From Muribaculum sp. (GTDB lineage Bacteria; Bacteroidota; Bacteroidia; Bacteroidales; Muribaculaceae): 64,000 nucleotides of DNA. The stretch is from contig VSOZ01000012.1 of NCBI GenBank assembly GCA_009775095.1, positions 1 to 64,000 of the forward strand, in the 5' to 3' direction. The notes beneath the pieces are model-generated. The model was not told the DNA's origin, searched no databases, and saw only the letters and a program-made list of their open reading frames with translations. The position numbers and the translations under genes are program-made. Positions 18,509 to 27,162 of the stretch are shown piece by piece (the stretch's first letter is position 1; each line of letters begins with the position of its first letter).

Positions 18509-21028
18509 TTATTTTGTACTTTTGATACGCAATATTGTAAATGAATTGGGTTTGAAAGTATAGCGGAACTTCTTGCCGAATTTCCTGTACTCGGTCACTT
18601 GAGGAACTATCTTTTGAGGATTGTCCATAGAATTTTCATCCGACTTGCTTTCTGATGACAGAGTGATAACTTTACCCACCCGCTCAACTGACGATGCATT
18701 GAGAGTTATCTCGGGAGTATAATTTTTATCGGTCGAATTAACCACCTTTATAATTGTCTCACCGGTATTGTCATCATAACCGGCTGCCGAATAATGGCCT
18801 GACGGGGCTGCGGCAATCTGCTCAAAGACCTTGTCGCCGTCTATGTAAGCTTTCACTGAATTGTCGCCCGACAACTCTACCCGCACCTTGTACCACTTGT
18901 CTTTCTCCAGAGGCAGACTGTTACCGCCGGGATTTCGGTCTATGTTAGCCTCCCCGTTGGTGGCACGGTTCATGGTGACAATCTTACGGTCACCGTTTAT
19001 CTGCGGTATATTAAGCATAAAGTAGTCCTTGAGAGCCGGTTCGGCACCAAATACAAGCGCCGGAGCCACAAGTAGCTTTCTCGGGGTACGATCAGTACTG
19101 AAATGAGGAGCCGGAACCTCAGCCTCGACAAGTCGTGCGTCAAACTCTACCGAACCGCCGTTAAGTTGCACGCCATCAATCATATTCATTACCACAGAGC
19201 CACCCCAACGGCCTGTACCTTTACGTTCAACTTTCTTTAATTCTACAGGTTGCACGCCCGATACCAGAACCTTGCCTGAAGTATCTTTCACTACGATATT
19301 GCGCACAGTCGACTGAAGGTCGCGTCCTGCCAGTCCGATATTTCCGGCTGTAAGATTGCGCACCGGCTCGTCGGCAGAAACCTCCACATTATATGTGGGT
19401 CGATTCTGAGCATACATCTGCTGTACATAATATGACGCACGGCCCATCGTCTTCTCATTATTTATCCATATGAGATTGGTAGGCCAGTCACGCCGGTTGT
19501 TGTTTTCAAACAAAGGTGCGTAAGAAGCCATTTTTACAAGGTCGGAGTTACGCTCTACTCCTGTGAGGAAAGCGGCTTCTGAAAGCGCCGCATTCATATT
19601 TGCTTCGGTAATTACGGCATACTCACCGATGTATATATCATATTTGCCCCGATCCATGTTGTCAAAGAGATGGTCGTTCTCATAGAAGAACCCCGAATTA
19701 ACATACCAATGCGGATCAATCATATCGGCTTTTTCGAGTTTGTCACGGCTCGGCGACAGCTGCAAAGTCGATATAAACGTGATGTCGTGATACTTCTCTT
19801 TAAGTATGCGATAAAAGTAATTGTAACGTTGAGCATAGTGATCACCGACCTGTTCGTTTCCAAGCTCTACATATTTGAGGTTGAACGGATCGGGATGTCC
19901 GGCAGCAGCACGTTTGGCTCCCCACGGATTGCTTACGGGAGCTGTAGCATAGTCAATGGCATCTATGATGTCCTGCAGGAACGGCTCGTAATCTTCGGTC
20001 CAATCACCGTTGCGCACAGAACAAGACAAGCCTACATTTGCGACAAACATACCCGCCGCACCTATATCCTCGCAGAATTGCAGAAATTCATGGTAGCCGA
20101 ATCCCCAAGTGCAATGATAGTTCCACAATATCCATTCGCTGTGACGCTTCATGGGGTCGCCAAGCGTTTCTTTCCATTTGGCACGATTCTCGAGGGTGGC
20201 GCCTTCGGCTATACATCCGCCCGGCCATCGCACAAAACCCGGCTTAAGGTCGGCAATCATCTGTGCCACGTCGGGACGAAGACCGTTTTTACGACCTTTG
20301 AATGTATTCTGCGGGAAAAGTGACACATAGTCTACATAAACCTTGCCCGGCTTGTCAAACACAAGACGGAGTGTAGCCTTATAATCGGTTGCTTCGGGAG
20401 TAAGTTCAGCTGTAAACTCCTTCCAGTCCGACGATTTATTTACTTCAAATGTTTTCTGTGCCAGTTCCTTACCATCCTGCGACATAATCTTGGCCGTTAC
20501 CTTTCCGGTATAGTCGACGGGATTAAGATAAAACCGCAGGTCATACTTATCCTTTCCGATTATACGCATGCCCCAATATCCGGCATTTTCAAGCACTACA
20601 CCGGGAGCTTTCATCTCAAGTCGCAATGCATTGGGTGTAGCGGGATCAAGCCGGTTTTCAGAAGTCACATCGTAATCGGCATTACCTGTCACACTCCATC
20701 CATCCATTTTAAGCGAATCGAGATCCCATTTTACGCGCCAGTCGCGGTATCCGCCGTGCTCATAATTAAGACTATGGGGGGCAACCGCATATCCGTCTAC
20801 ATAAGTCATGCCGGAAGGTAGAACATGCTCCTCAAAATTACGGTTCCTTACCAGCTCGGCATACAGGCCACCGTCACCGGCATGATTAATCTCCTCAAAA
20901 AACACTCCATAAAGGCTCTCAGGCACCATGTGGCCTTTGCTATTAAGGTCGACATTGAGTTGCTGAGCGCCAACTCCGGAACAAACTGACAAAGCCGCAG
21001 TCAGAATGATTGGTTTAAATTTACTCAT
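18509..21028 (-). CDS. Secreted GH51 alpha-L-arabinofuranosidase with carbohydrate-binding insertion
   Basis: 839 aa with a signal peptide ending Gly-Ala-Gln. It shows the GH51 start (Ser-Leu-Tyr-Gly-Val-Phe-Phe-Glu-Glu-Ile-Asn-His) at ~38-49, then a CBM4/9-like beta-sandwich insertion at ~85-240, and the catalytic barrel with acid/base Glu392 in Glu-Leu-Gly-Asn-Glu-Gln and nucleophile Glu469 in Tyr-Ile-Gly-Glu-Tyr. The C-terminal part (~620-770) looks like a second inserted beta-sandwich (LamG-like). It removes arabinofuranosyl side groups. First gene of the cluster and divergent from the HTCS-like regulator, which probably controls it. Confidence 0.9.
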   Translation of the reverse strand: MSKFKPIILTAALSVCSGVGAQQLNVDLNSKGHMVPESLYGVFFEEINHAGDGGLYAELVRNRNFEEHVLPSGMTYVDGYAVAPHSLNYEHGGYRDWRVKWDLDSLKMDGWSVTGNADYDVTSENRLDPATPNALRLEMKAPGVVLENAGYWGMRIIGKDKYDLRFYLNPVDYTGKVTAKIMSQDGKELAQKTFEVNKSSDWKEFTAELTPEATDYKATLRLVFDKPGKVYVDYVSLFPQNTFKGRKNGLRPDVAQMIADLKPGFVRWPGGCIAEGATLENRAKWKETLGDPMKRHSEWILWNYHCTWGFGYHEFLQFCEDIGAAGMFVANVGLSCSVRNGDWTEDYEPFLQDIIDAIDYATAPVSNPWGAKRAAAGHPDPFNLKYVELGNEQVGDHYAQRYNYFYRILKEKYHDITFISTLQLSPSRDKLEKADMIDPHWYVNSGFFYENDHLFDNMDRGKYDIYIGEYAVITEANMNAALSEAAFLTGVERNSDLVKMASYAPLFENNNRRDWPTNLIWINNEKTMGRASYYVQQMYAQNRPTYNVEVSADEPVRNLTAGNIGLAGRDLQSTVRNIVVKDTSGKVLVSGVQPVELKKVERKGTGRWGGSVVMNMIDGVQLNGGSVEFDARLVEAEVPAPHFSTDRTPRKLLVAPALVFGAEPALKDYFMLNIPQINGDRKIVTMNRATNGEANIDRNPGGNSLPLEKDKWYKVRVELSGDNSVKAYIDGDKVFEQIAAAPSGHYSAAGYDDNTGETIIKVVNSTDKNYTPEITLNASSVERVGKVITLSSESKSDENSMDNPQKIVPQVTEYRKFGKKFRYTFKPNSFTILRIKSTK

Positions 21029-21165
21029 CTCTACTGGTATTTATTGTTTCAGGTTAAAAATGTATACGCTAAATTATATCCTTTTTTCAATTATTTTATA
21101 TGCTATTTGTGCAATTATAGCGGCTAAATGTATTATTTTTGCATCATTAATCTTTTCTCTATCAC

Positions 21166-22674
21166 ATGAAAGTGTCAACTTTTCATTTATTACTCCTGAT
21201 AGCGTTATTTTTCCCCCTTACTAAAGTATCGGGTAAAGAACCGCCACATGTAAAGCTGCTCGGAATATGGGCCTATGGTGAGAACGTCACTGACTCACTT
21301 AAGCTGAATCACAAACAAAACAATCTGCGTTTTTTCTGTGGAACGGAAGAGAATATTCCGTTTGACTCTTTATCTTACCGGTTCAAACTCAATGGCTTTG
21401 ACAAAGATTGGACAACCCCTTTCAGAGAAGGTTGGAATTTCTATACCGATCTTACTCCCGGAGAATACGAGTTTGTCGCACAAAGCCGATACATAGGTGA
21501 ACAATGGGGGCCCCCGATAAGCTATAGATTTACGATACTCACTCCATGGTGGCGCACATGGTGGGCCTATGGTCTTTATATAATCGCCGCATCGTTTACC
21601 GCTATATACATTATATATATATCACGGCTGAAAATAAGGCTGCATAACCAACTCACGATCGAACGTGAGAACCAGCGCTTCAGAACCGAACTCATCATGC
21701 ATGCCGGACGCGAGTTTCGCACACCACTGACCATAATACGTTCAACCATTGAGAAACTCAAAGGGACAAGCGACGAACATCTTACCCGTACCGACCTGCA
21801 ACATCTGCGCAACAGCAGCCGCATGCTCATGCAGATGGTCGAGCAACTTGTTGAATTTCGTGAAATAGGGCGAGGTCTCCCTTATTGCAATAAAGACGAC
21901 ATAATAGAAATGGCCGATATACCGATCAATAAAGACACCACTATTATTGTAGCCACATCCAACAGCCATCTTGCCGACGTAATAAGACGCGACCTGATGC
22001 AATTTATGAGAGCGATTGTCGTGACCGATGGAAAATCGGTTTTGACGTCAGTGGAGATCTATCATCCGGATGCGATAATACTGGATACTGACATCAGTAC
22101 CGAAACATATAACCTGCTTCATGAGCTTAAACGGAGAGCAGATTCATCAACAATACCCGTAATACTCATATCAGACTTCGACAACAAGCGCAGCCTATTG
22201 CGAGCCATCCGGTCTGAAGCTGATGACTATCTGCAAAAACCGTTTAACTGCGAAGTACTCACGGCGTTGGTCATGAAAAAGATAAAACTTAGGCGAGAAG
22301 CGGCATCCGGAGCCAAAGAGACACAGAAAACACGACCGACACCTTTTTTTGAAAAACGTACTGACAAATTATTCCTCGAAAAACTTGACAAAACCATAGA
22401 GGCAAATATCGCCAACCCAGATTTTGACATAAACTCTTTGGCAGACATGCTCAGTATCAGCCGAGGACAGCTATATAATAAGATCAAATCGCTGCGCGGT
22501 TTAACCCCGATAGAGTATCTGCGTGATATGCGCCTGACAAAAGCGGCCGCATTACTAAGGGAAAACCGTATATCGGTAAAAGAGACAAGAAGCAGTATAG
22601 GTATGCCGGACGCAACCAACTTCAATCGCCGTTTCAAAGAAAAATACGGAGTTTGTCCCACCGAATATCGATGA
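21166..22674 (+). CDS. Degenerate hybrid two-component regulator: Y_Y_Y domain, TM, HisKA remnant, receiver, AraC HTH
   Basis: 502 aa, far shorter than usual HTCS proteins (~1300-1400 aa). After a signal peptide there is one Y_Y_Y domain (~45-127), a membrane helix (~133-153) and a HisKA-like helix (~165-235), in which the phospho-accepting His of Ser-His-Glu-Phe-Arg-Thr-Pro is replaced by Arg182. A receiver domain (~258-375) keeps Asp307 and Lys358, and the protein ends in an AraC-type HTH (~400-502). The N-terminal propeller blades and the HATPase domain are absent, and the 137-bp upstream gap cannot hold them. It cannot autophosphorylate by itself. It probably senses and regulates the divergent GH51 cluster by a phosphorylation-independent route or with a partner kinase. 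Confidence 0.85.
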   Translation: MKVSTFHLLLLIALFFPLTKVSGKEPPHVKLLGIWAYGENVTDSLKLNHKQNNLRFFCGTEENIPFDSLSYRFKLNGFDKDWTTPFREGWNFYTDLTPGEYEFVAQSRYIGEQWGPPISYRFTILTPWWRTWWAYGLYIIAASFTAIYIIYISRLKIRLHNQLTIERENQRFRTELIMHAGREFRTPLTIIRSTIEKLKGTSDEHLTRTDLQHLRNSSRMLMQMVEQLVEFREIGRGLPYCNKDDIIEMADIPINKDTTIIVATSNSHLADVIRRDLMQFMRAIVVTDGKSVLTSVEIYHPDAIILDTDISTETYNLLHELKRRADSSTIPVILISDFDNKRSLLRAIRSEADDYLQKPFNCEVLTALVMKKIKLRREAASGAKETQKTRPTPFFEKRTDKLFLEKLDKTIEANIANPDFDINSLADMLSISRGQLYNKIKSLRGLTPIEYLRDMRLTKAAALLRENRISVKETRSSIGMPDATNFNRRFKEKYGVCPTEYR

Positions 22675-22745
22675 AAAGACACTCCTCATGTCCACCAATT
22701 TTTTGGTTTGTAAATAAGAACGGTCAAAATCTTTCCAAGAAACTC

Positions 22746-22776
22746 TTGCAATAAACGCACCAATACATTACATTTG
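22746..22776 (+). promoter_or_regulatory. Bacteroidetes promoter for the barrel-protein gene
   Basis: TTG (22746-22748), 20 bp, TACATTTG (22769-22776); the start codon is 27 bp further on. Good match to both boxes and spacing. Confidence 0.55.
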
Positions 22777-22802
22777 TAATTGTAGACCAATCAATAATTA
22801 AA

Positions 22803-23588
22803 ATGCGACATAACCTTATCACACCGGCCATAATCAAATTTACTTTGATAGCAAGCATATTGGTATGTTCTCCCACAGTACAGGCACAAACGACTGATAT
22901 CACTACCGTTGGCCAACCTGTCGACAGTGTCGTAATGACACCGTTTAAAAAGCCGTTCTTTTTAGATATAACCATAGGTCCGTCAATAAAAACAGGAAGC
23001 GACGAGCATATAGAGTGGTTTGGTAAAAGGCAGCCAGTGTCCTACGAATGGACATGCCGCATAGGTAAATTTTTTACCCGTCATTGGGGAGGTTATTTTG
23101 ACTCAGACTTACACTTTTCACATTTCCGACGTCCGTGGTTTGATAATTATCCCGCATTGGATTTCTCTCCGGGAACCCAATGCGGATTGGGCTACATATT
23201 AAAAATAACTTTAGGCATCGGCATAACATACCGTTTCGAGCACAATCGCTGGCAATATTTCATGCGAGGAGGCGTGGGCATTCAAGGTTATGGCAGTGAA
23301 ACTTGGGACGGCTACCTAAAACAAGATGATCAAAATGGCGAAAACCGATATGAGTCACAACTCAAGATTGACCGCAAGATTGGAGCCAAATATGCCAATA
23401 CAGGCATAACATTAGGATACCGTGTGACAAAATCTGTCAGCTGGATATTTGACATAAATTACCGTTACCCGCTGTCATGCAGTAAAGTGACACTAACCAA
23501 TCAGGAAGGAGAAATTACGCACCTAAAATCAAAAGCGTGGGCCAATGACATAACACTGTCTGTTGGCATCCGCATACAAGCCGATTAG
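22803..23588 (+). CDS. Predicted outer-membrane beta-barrel protein of unknown function
   Basis: 261 aa with a signal peptide ending Val-Gln-Ala-Gln. The rest consists of amphipathic strands rich in Tyr, Trp, Phe and Gly (e.g. Gly-Ile-Thr-Tyr-Arg-Phe-Glu-His-Asn-Arg-Trp-Gln-Tyr-Phe), resembling small Omp-type barrels. It has its own promoter and is followed by a GC-rich hairpin at 23598-23613, so it is probably monocistronic. Family not recognised. Confidence 0.6.
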   Translation: MRHNLITPAIIKFTLIASILVCSPTVQAQTTDITTVGQPVDSVVMTPFKKPFFLDITIGPSIKTGSDEHIEWFGKRQPVSYEWTCRIGKFFTRHWGGYFDSDLHFSHFRRPWFDNYPALDFSPGTQCGLGYILKITLGIGITYRFEHNRWQYFMRGGVGIQGYGSETWDGYLKQDDQNGENRYESQLKIDRKIGAKYANTGITLGYRVTKSVSWIFDINYRYPLSCSKVTLTNQEGEITHLKSKAWANDITLSVGIRIQAD

Positions 23589-23597
23589 ACGATAAAC

Positions 23598-23613
23598 CGG
23601 GGCCAAAGCCCCG
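23598..23613 (+). terminator. Possible terminator hairpin after the barrel-protein gene
   Basis: CGGGGC-CAAA-GCCCCG, 10 bp after the stop codon, not followed by a strong T run. Weak as an intrinsic terminator. Confidence 0.35.
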
Positions 23614-23705
23614 ATATTGGGACTAAGCGAACCTTCCGCTTTAGCTTTGTTCAAAAAAATATTTTGAATTTTATACCAAATAGCCGTTATATGGAATATT
23701 TTTTG

Positions 23706-23713
23706 TAACTTTG
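23706..23713 (+). promoter_or_regulatory. -7 element for rplU-rpmA
   Basis: TAACTTTG, leaving a ~85-nt leader before rplU. No clear -33 box. Confidence 0.4.
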
Positions 23714-23799
23714 TGGGCAATTTTTCCGCACAGGCTTTGAAGAAGTAGCGGTCCGAGTCGCTCGCCTGACGGAGTTAACAAGTAACATTATTATATAAA

Positions 23800-24120
23800 A
23801 TGTACGCTATTGTAGAAATCCAAGGACAGCAGTTCAAGGCAGAAGCCGGCAAGTTCTTGTATGTTCACTTTCTCGGCGAGGACAAAAAAGCGGGCGACGC
23901 AGTAGAATTTGACCGCGTGCTCCTCCTTGATGCCGACGGTAACGTTAAAGTTGGCGCTCCTACCGTTGAAGGAGCAAAAGTAGTATGCGAAGTGGCCGAG
24001 CCGCTCGTAAAAGGTGACAAAGTTATCGTCTTCAAGAAGAAAAGACGTAAAGGCTATCGCCGTAAAAACGGCCATCGCCAGTGCTTCACCAAGATAGTGA
24101 TTAAAGATTTGGTAGCTTAA
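23800..24120 (+). CDS. rplU: 50S ribosomal protein L21
   Basis: 106 aa, full length. Opens [12 protein letters not shown] and has the basic tail [16 protein letters not shown] that contacts 23S rRNA. It lies 21 bp before rpmA, the near-universal arrangement. The ~85-nt leader could hold autoregulatory structure, but none was resolved. Confidence 0.97.
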   Translation: MYAIVEIQGQQFKAEAGKFLYVHFLGEDKKAGDAVEFDRVLLLDADGNVKVGAPTVEGAKVVCEVAEPLVKGDKVIVFKKKRRKGYRRKNGHRQCFTKIVIKDLVA

Positions 24121-24141
24121 CCCCATTAAAATCTTAAAGAA

Positions 24142-24405
24142 ATGGCACATAAGAAAGGTGTAGGTAGTTCGAAGAACGGACGTGAGTCGGAAAGCAAACG
24201 ACTCGGAGTTAAGATTTTTGGTGGCCAGCACGCTAAGGCAGGCAACATCATCAAGCGCCAGCGCGGTACAGTGCACCATCCGGGTGAAAACGTAGGCATG
24301 GGCAAGGATCATACCATCTACGCTCTTGTTGACGGTGTAGTGCTCTTTACCGAGGGTAAAGGCGGTCGCCAATACATCAACGTCACTCCCGACGCAAAGG
24401 CTTAA
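24142..24405 (+). CDS. rpmA: 50S ribosomal protein L27
   Basis: 87 aa. Begins directly Met-Ala-His-Lys-Lys-Gly without the cleaved N-terminal extension seen in Firmicutes, and keeps Arg-Gln-Arg-Gly-Thr near the peptidyl-transferase-facing region. Second gene of the rplU operon, ended by the hairpin at 24428-24464. Confidence 0.97.
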   Translation: MAHKKGVGSSKNGRESESKRLGVKIFGGQHAKAGNIIKRQRGTVHHPGENVGMGKDHTIYALVDGVVLFTEGKGGRQYINVTPDAKA

Positions 24406-24427
24406 AGCCCACGCGCTCAACAAAGAC

Positions 24428-24464
24428 AAAAAAAGCTGTGTCCCTAACCGGATGCAGCTTTTTT
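24428..24464 (+). terminator. Rho-independent terminator of rplU-rpmA
   Basis: AAAAAGCTG...CAGCTTTTTT stem with an inner TCC/GGA pairing, ending in a T run. Confidence 0.85.
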
Positions 24465-24545
24465 ATGTTTAAACACAACGTATGTGGGGGGACACCTTAC
24501 CGACATGTCTCGCGCCTCCGACGCATCCACATCGGGCCCGAATTA

Positions 24546-24705
24546 GTAGGGACGCCAGTATCACGGCGTCCAACCACGCCCCGGATGGCCATACAGGTTA
24601 TGGCCACTATGACCGCATGTTCAAATACCGGATGGGAAGTCCACGGCAATCACATACCCGGATGACCATGCGGGCATGCGGACGCCGTGGTACTGGCGTC
24701 CCTAC
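24546..24705. repeat. Palindromic dispersed element, copy 2 (160 bp)
   Basis: 26-bp inverted arms at 24546-24571 and 24680-24705 differ at only one position; outer motif GTAGGGACGCCAGTA. The interior has several CCGGATGGCC/CCGGATGACC motifs. Non-coding and MITE/REP-like; the right arm also begins the 364-bp direct repeat. Confidence 0.85.
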
Positions 24706-25043
24706 CAAAATTGGCGTCGTTTAACAACCTCGTTTTTACATTGACCCATTCACCCTGTGCCCCCATCCATTCTCCCTGCGAGCCTGCAAAGGCTCATGCT
24801 GTTTGTTAGCCGGGCACGGAGTGTCCGGTTCCCAAGCCAATACAAAGCTTCGAGTCTGACAAGACTCGCGCTTATTCCAGACCGGCTGTCTGATTATAAC
24901 AAGAACCTTTACAGGTTCTTCGATCCGGAGCACAACTATGACCGGAGACTGCGTCGGCCTTCGGCCCCATTGTCTCCGGCTTACGCCAAGCAAAAGCCCT
25001 CGCGGGCTCGAAGACCGATCCCCTGCCGGTATGTTTCGCAGGC
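24680..25043. repeat. 364-bp direct repeat, first copy (hairpin-rich, non-coding)
   Basis: Same length as 25375-25738, offset 695 bp; identical at least from 24757 to the end, with a few changes near the left edge. It is packed with short perfect palindromes with 3-6 nt loops: GAGCCT-gcaa-AGGCTC, GGGCAC-gga-GTGTCC, CGAGTC-tgacaa-GACTCG, GAACCT-ttac-AGGTTC, GCCC-tcgc-GGGC. Similarity resumes downstream (25106-25209 vs 25762-25859). The ~99-aa open frames here are identical in both copies only because the DNA is; they are not supported as genes. Confidence 0.85.
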
Positions 25044-25149
25044 GCGTCGGCGTATACTTTGCGGGGATATCTCGCGAACCTCGTAGACAGATACTTTGCG
25101 GGTGTGTCTCGCGTCCCCGACGCGATGTCATTGACTGACGGTCAACCTA

Positions 25150-25209
25150 CCCCACGAACCGCGCTATGCGCTTATCGTGGGGCCACACACATTATGCATC
25201 TCCGATGCA
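25150..25209. repeat. Hairpin module and uninterrupted counterpart of the IS110 target
   Basis: CCCCACGA (25150-25157) pairs with TCGTGGGG (25175-25182) around an inner GCGC-tat-GCGC. It is followed at 25194-25209 by ATGCATCTCCGATGCA, a TGCATC-tcc-GATGCA hairpin. In the second repeat copy the corresponding hairpin is split by the IS110 element. Confidence 0.75.
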
Positions 25210-25293
25210 TCCGACCGCCCAAGCCACGAGTCCGATACACATCCAGACACCGTTTACACACAATACATCACATCAATTTAAATACACTGACCG

Positions 25294-25400
25294 GTAGGGG
25301 CGCCAGTACCACGGCGCCTGCATAGCCGGAGGGCCATACCGACGGGGCGAGATGAAGCCATACGGGTCGTAGCCGGACGCCGTGGTACTGGCGTCCCTAC
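25294..25400. repeat. Palindromic dispersed element, copy 3 (107 bp)
   Basis: Left arm 25294-25318, right arm 25375-25400; same outer motif as copies 1 and 2. Its right arm is the start of the second 364-bp repeat. Confidence 0.85.
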
Positions 25401-25738
25401 CAACATTGGTGGCGTTTAACAACCTCATTTTTACATTGACCCATTCACCCTGTGCCCCCATCCATTCTCCCTGCGAGCCTGCAAAGGCTCATGCTGTTTG
25501 TTAGCCGGGCACGGAGTGTCCGGTTCCCAAGCCAATACAAAGCTTCGAGTCTGACAAGACTCGCGCTTATTCCAGACCGGCTGTCTGATTATAACAAGAA
25601 CCTTTACAGGTTCTTCGATCCGGAGCACAACTATGACCGGAGACTGCGTCGGCCTTCGGCCCCATTGTCTCCGGCTTACGCCAAGCAAAAGCCCTCGCGG
25701 GCTCGAAGACCGATCCCCTGCCGGTATGTTTCGCAGGC
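25375..25738. repeat. 364-bp direct repeat, second copy
   Basis: See 24680-25043. After 25738 the copies diverge for ~25 bp, then align again up to 25859, where the IS110 element begins. Hairpin module CCCACGA/TCGTGGG at 25807-25838. Confidence 0.85.
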
Positions 25739-25867
25739 TCGCAGGGGATAGCCTGTGGTGATGTTTCGCGTCCACGACGCGATGTCATTGACAGGCGGTC
25801 AACCTACCCACGAACCGCGCTAACGCGCTTATCGTGGGGTTACACACATCATGCGTCTCCTATTATA

Positions 25868-25897
25868 TTTGCAAGCTCAAAGAAAAGGTTAACTTTG
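25868..25897 (+). promoter_or_regulatory. Internal promoter of the IS110 element
   Basis: TTTG (25868-25871), 18 bp, TAACTTTG (25890-25897), inside the left end of the element. Transcription would start near 25904, just before the bridge-RNA structure, and could continue into the recombinase gene. Confidence 0.5.
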
Positions 25898-25903
25898 CAG
25901 CGC

Positions 25904-26100
25904 TAATTATTAAAATATTTAACAACTAAAAAAATAAAGAACCTCCTAATGTCGCGTTAGCCTAATGCGTCTCAAAGTCATAAAGACAAAGCGTCGTTAC
26001 AGGCACGACATTATTATCAGGACTAAAGCCAGAGAGTAAATAAAGACATTGGCCTTTTGAATTTATTATTATAGTATCGGTCGTCCTGACGCGGAGATTA
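25904..26100 (+). ncRNA. Candidate IS110 bridge RNA with target-binding and donor-binding loops
   Basis: Loop 1 is closed by an 8-bp stem, TAATGTCG (25947-25954) with CGACATTA (26006-26013). It contains ATGCGTCTC (25965-25973), identical to the left flank 25851-25859, and GCGTCG (25991-25996), the reverse complement of the right flank 27163-27168. Loop 2 is closed by TCAGGAC (26017-26023) with GTCCTGA (26083-26089). It contains AGAGTAAA (26033-26040), identical to the right end of the element (27155-27162), and TATTATAG (26067-26074), 7/8 complementary to the left end (25860-25867). Order and polarity (target loop first; left guides same-sense, right guides complementary) match the published IS621 bridge RNA. 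RNA ends are estimated; the structure was found by eye. Confidence 0.85.
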
Positions 26101-26121
26101 TCTTATAAAAATAATATTATC

Positions 26122-27120
26122 ATGCGAATTTACGGAATTGATTTGGCTTCTGAAAAATTTGATGTGAGTTATTTGGACTCCGAAGGAAAAATCAGAAGTA
26201 TCGTGGTGCGGAATACCAGACCTCAGATTGAAAAGTTTCTTGACAAGTTGCCGCAGGACAGCCGTCTGGTTGCCGAACACACCGGTGTTTACGGAGACCT
26301 GCTGCTGAAACTGGCAGACATAAGGGATATTCCTGTCAGCTATGTCCCGGGGTACGAGATCAAACACAGCATGGGGCTGACAAGAGGTAAAAGCGATCCA
26401 GCTGACGCTGCACGTATACGCCAGTACGGTGAGCGACATGCCGACAAGCTCGAAGATACCCATTTCCCCTCTGATACCATATATGAACTCAAGGAGCTTT
26501 ATGCCACAAGGCGCCTGCTTGTCGGGCAACGCAAACAGCTCCAAATAATGCTTAAAGGCGATGCGCATCGTCCTGAAAAAAACGTTACGGCACAGAATAT
26601 TAAGTTGAAGATGGTAGAAGAATTAAACATTCAGATTGCTTTCATTGAGGATAAGATGGTGGAGCTGATTGGCAATGACGATGACCTGTCGAAAAACTCG
26701 GCTATCGCACAAAGTCTACCCGGTATAGGGCCTGTCACCGCAACCTTACTGATAATCAAAACGGAGAATTTCAAACGTGTCAGCACCGCTAAAAAATGTG
26801 CCACGCTTGACGGAATCTCGCCGTTTCCAAATTCCACCGGAAAGTCCGACAAAGGCGCACATGTATCTCACTTGGGAGATAAACAGCTAAAGTCTCTGTT
26901 GTTCATGTGCGCGCGTTCAGCTGTGGTACATTTTGAGAAGATGCGTGTCTATAAAATGAAAAAATACGACGTGGAACACAAGCACATCTTCGTTGTATTG
27001 AATAACGTTGCAAATCGACTGCTTAAGATCCTTTATACCCTTATAAAGAAAGGCGAAATGTACGATCCCATGTATATTCCTCAGGACCCGAGATTAAAAA
27101 TGCGAATTAATAGTTGTTAA
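26122..27120 (+). CDS. IS110-family recombinase (DEDD transposase, Transposase_20 domain)
   Basis: 332 aa, full length. The N-terminal RuvC-like domain has Asp7 (Gly-Ile-Asp-Leu-Ala), Glu52 (Val-Ala-Glu-His-Thr-Gly-Val-Tyr-Gly), Asp92 and Asp95 (Ser-Asp-Pro-Ala-Asp-Ala), which is the DEDD set. A helix-hairpin-helix Leu-Pro-Gly-Ile-Gly-Pro-Val-Thr-Ala is at 199-207, and the likely catalytic Ser266 of the C-terminal domain sits in Cys-Ala-Arg-Ser-Ala-Val. All key residues are present, so the enzyme looks functional. The bridge-RNA region directly upstream is the arrangement of the IS110 subgroup rather than IS1111. Confidence 0.95.
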   Translation: MRIYGIDLASEKFDVSYLDSEGKIRSIVVRNTRPQIEKFLDKLPQDSRLVAEHTGVYGDLLLKLADIRDIPVSYVPGYEIKHSMGLTRGKSDPADAARIRQYGERHADKLEDTHFPSDTIYELKELYATRRLLVGQRKQLQIMLKGDAHRPEKNVTAQNIKLKMVEELNIQIAFIEDKMVELIGNDDDLSKNSAIAQSLPGIGPVTATLLIIKTENFKRVSTAKKCATLDGISPFPNSTGKSDKGAHVSHLGDKQLKSLLFMCARSAVVHFEKMRVYKMKKYDVEHKHIFVVLNNVANRLLKILYTLIKKGEMYDPMYIPQDPRLKMRINSC

Positions 27121-27162
27121 CACAATATTGCTCCGAATTTTCTTTGCATAAGTCAGAGTAAA

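Larger units (their letters stand above)
25860..27162 (+). mobile_element. IS110-family insertion sequence (~1.3 kb) with encoded bridge RNA
   Basis: Ends were placed by comparison with the uninterrupted repeat. The left flank ends ATGCGTCTC (25851-25859) and the right flank resumes CGACGCA (27163-27169). Joining them gives a hairpin equivalent to the one at 25194-25209. There are no terminal inverted repeats and no long target duplication (at most the shared C at 25860/27163), as expected for IS110. The element holds a promoter, a structured non-coding 5' part and one recombinase gene. Ends are good to within about 2 bp. Confidence 0.85.

Noticed and set aside
24757..25751. Two identical ~99-109 aa open frames (24757-25086 and 25452-25751) that look like a duplicated protein
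   Set aside because: Both fall in the hairpin-rich direct repeat, are open on several frames at once, and have no ribosome site or protein-like pattern. Their identity reflects DNA duplication only.
24546..25859. CRISPR array or tandem-repeat gene
   Set aside because: Repeats are palindromic and of uneven spacing; there are no regular 28-37 nt repeats with unique spacers and no cas genes nearby.
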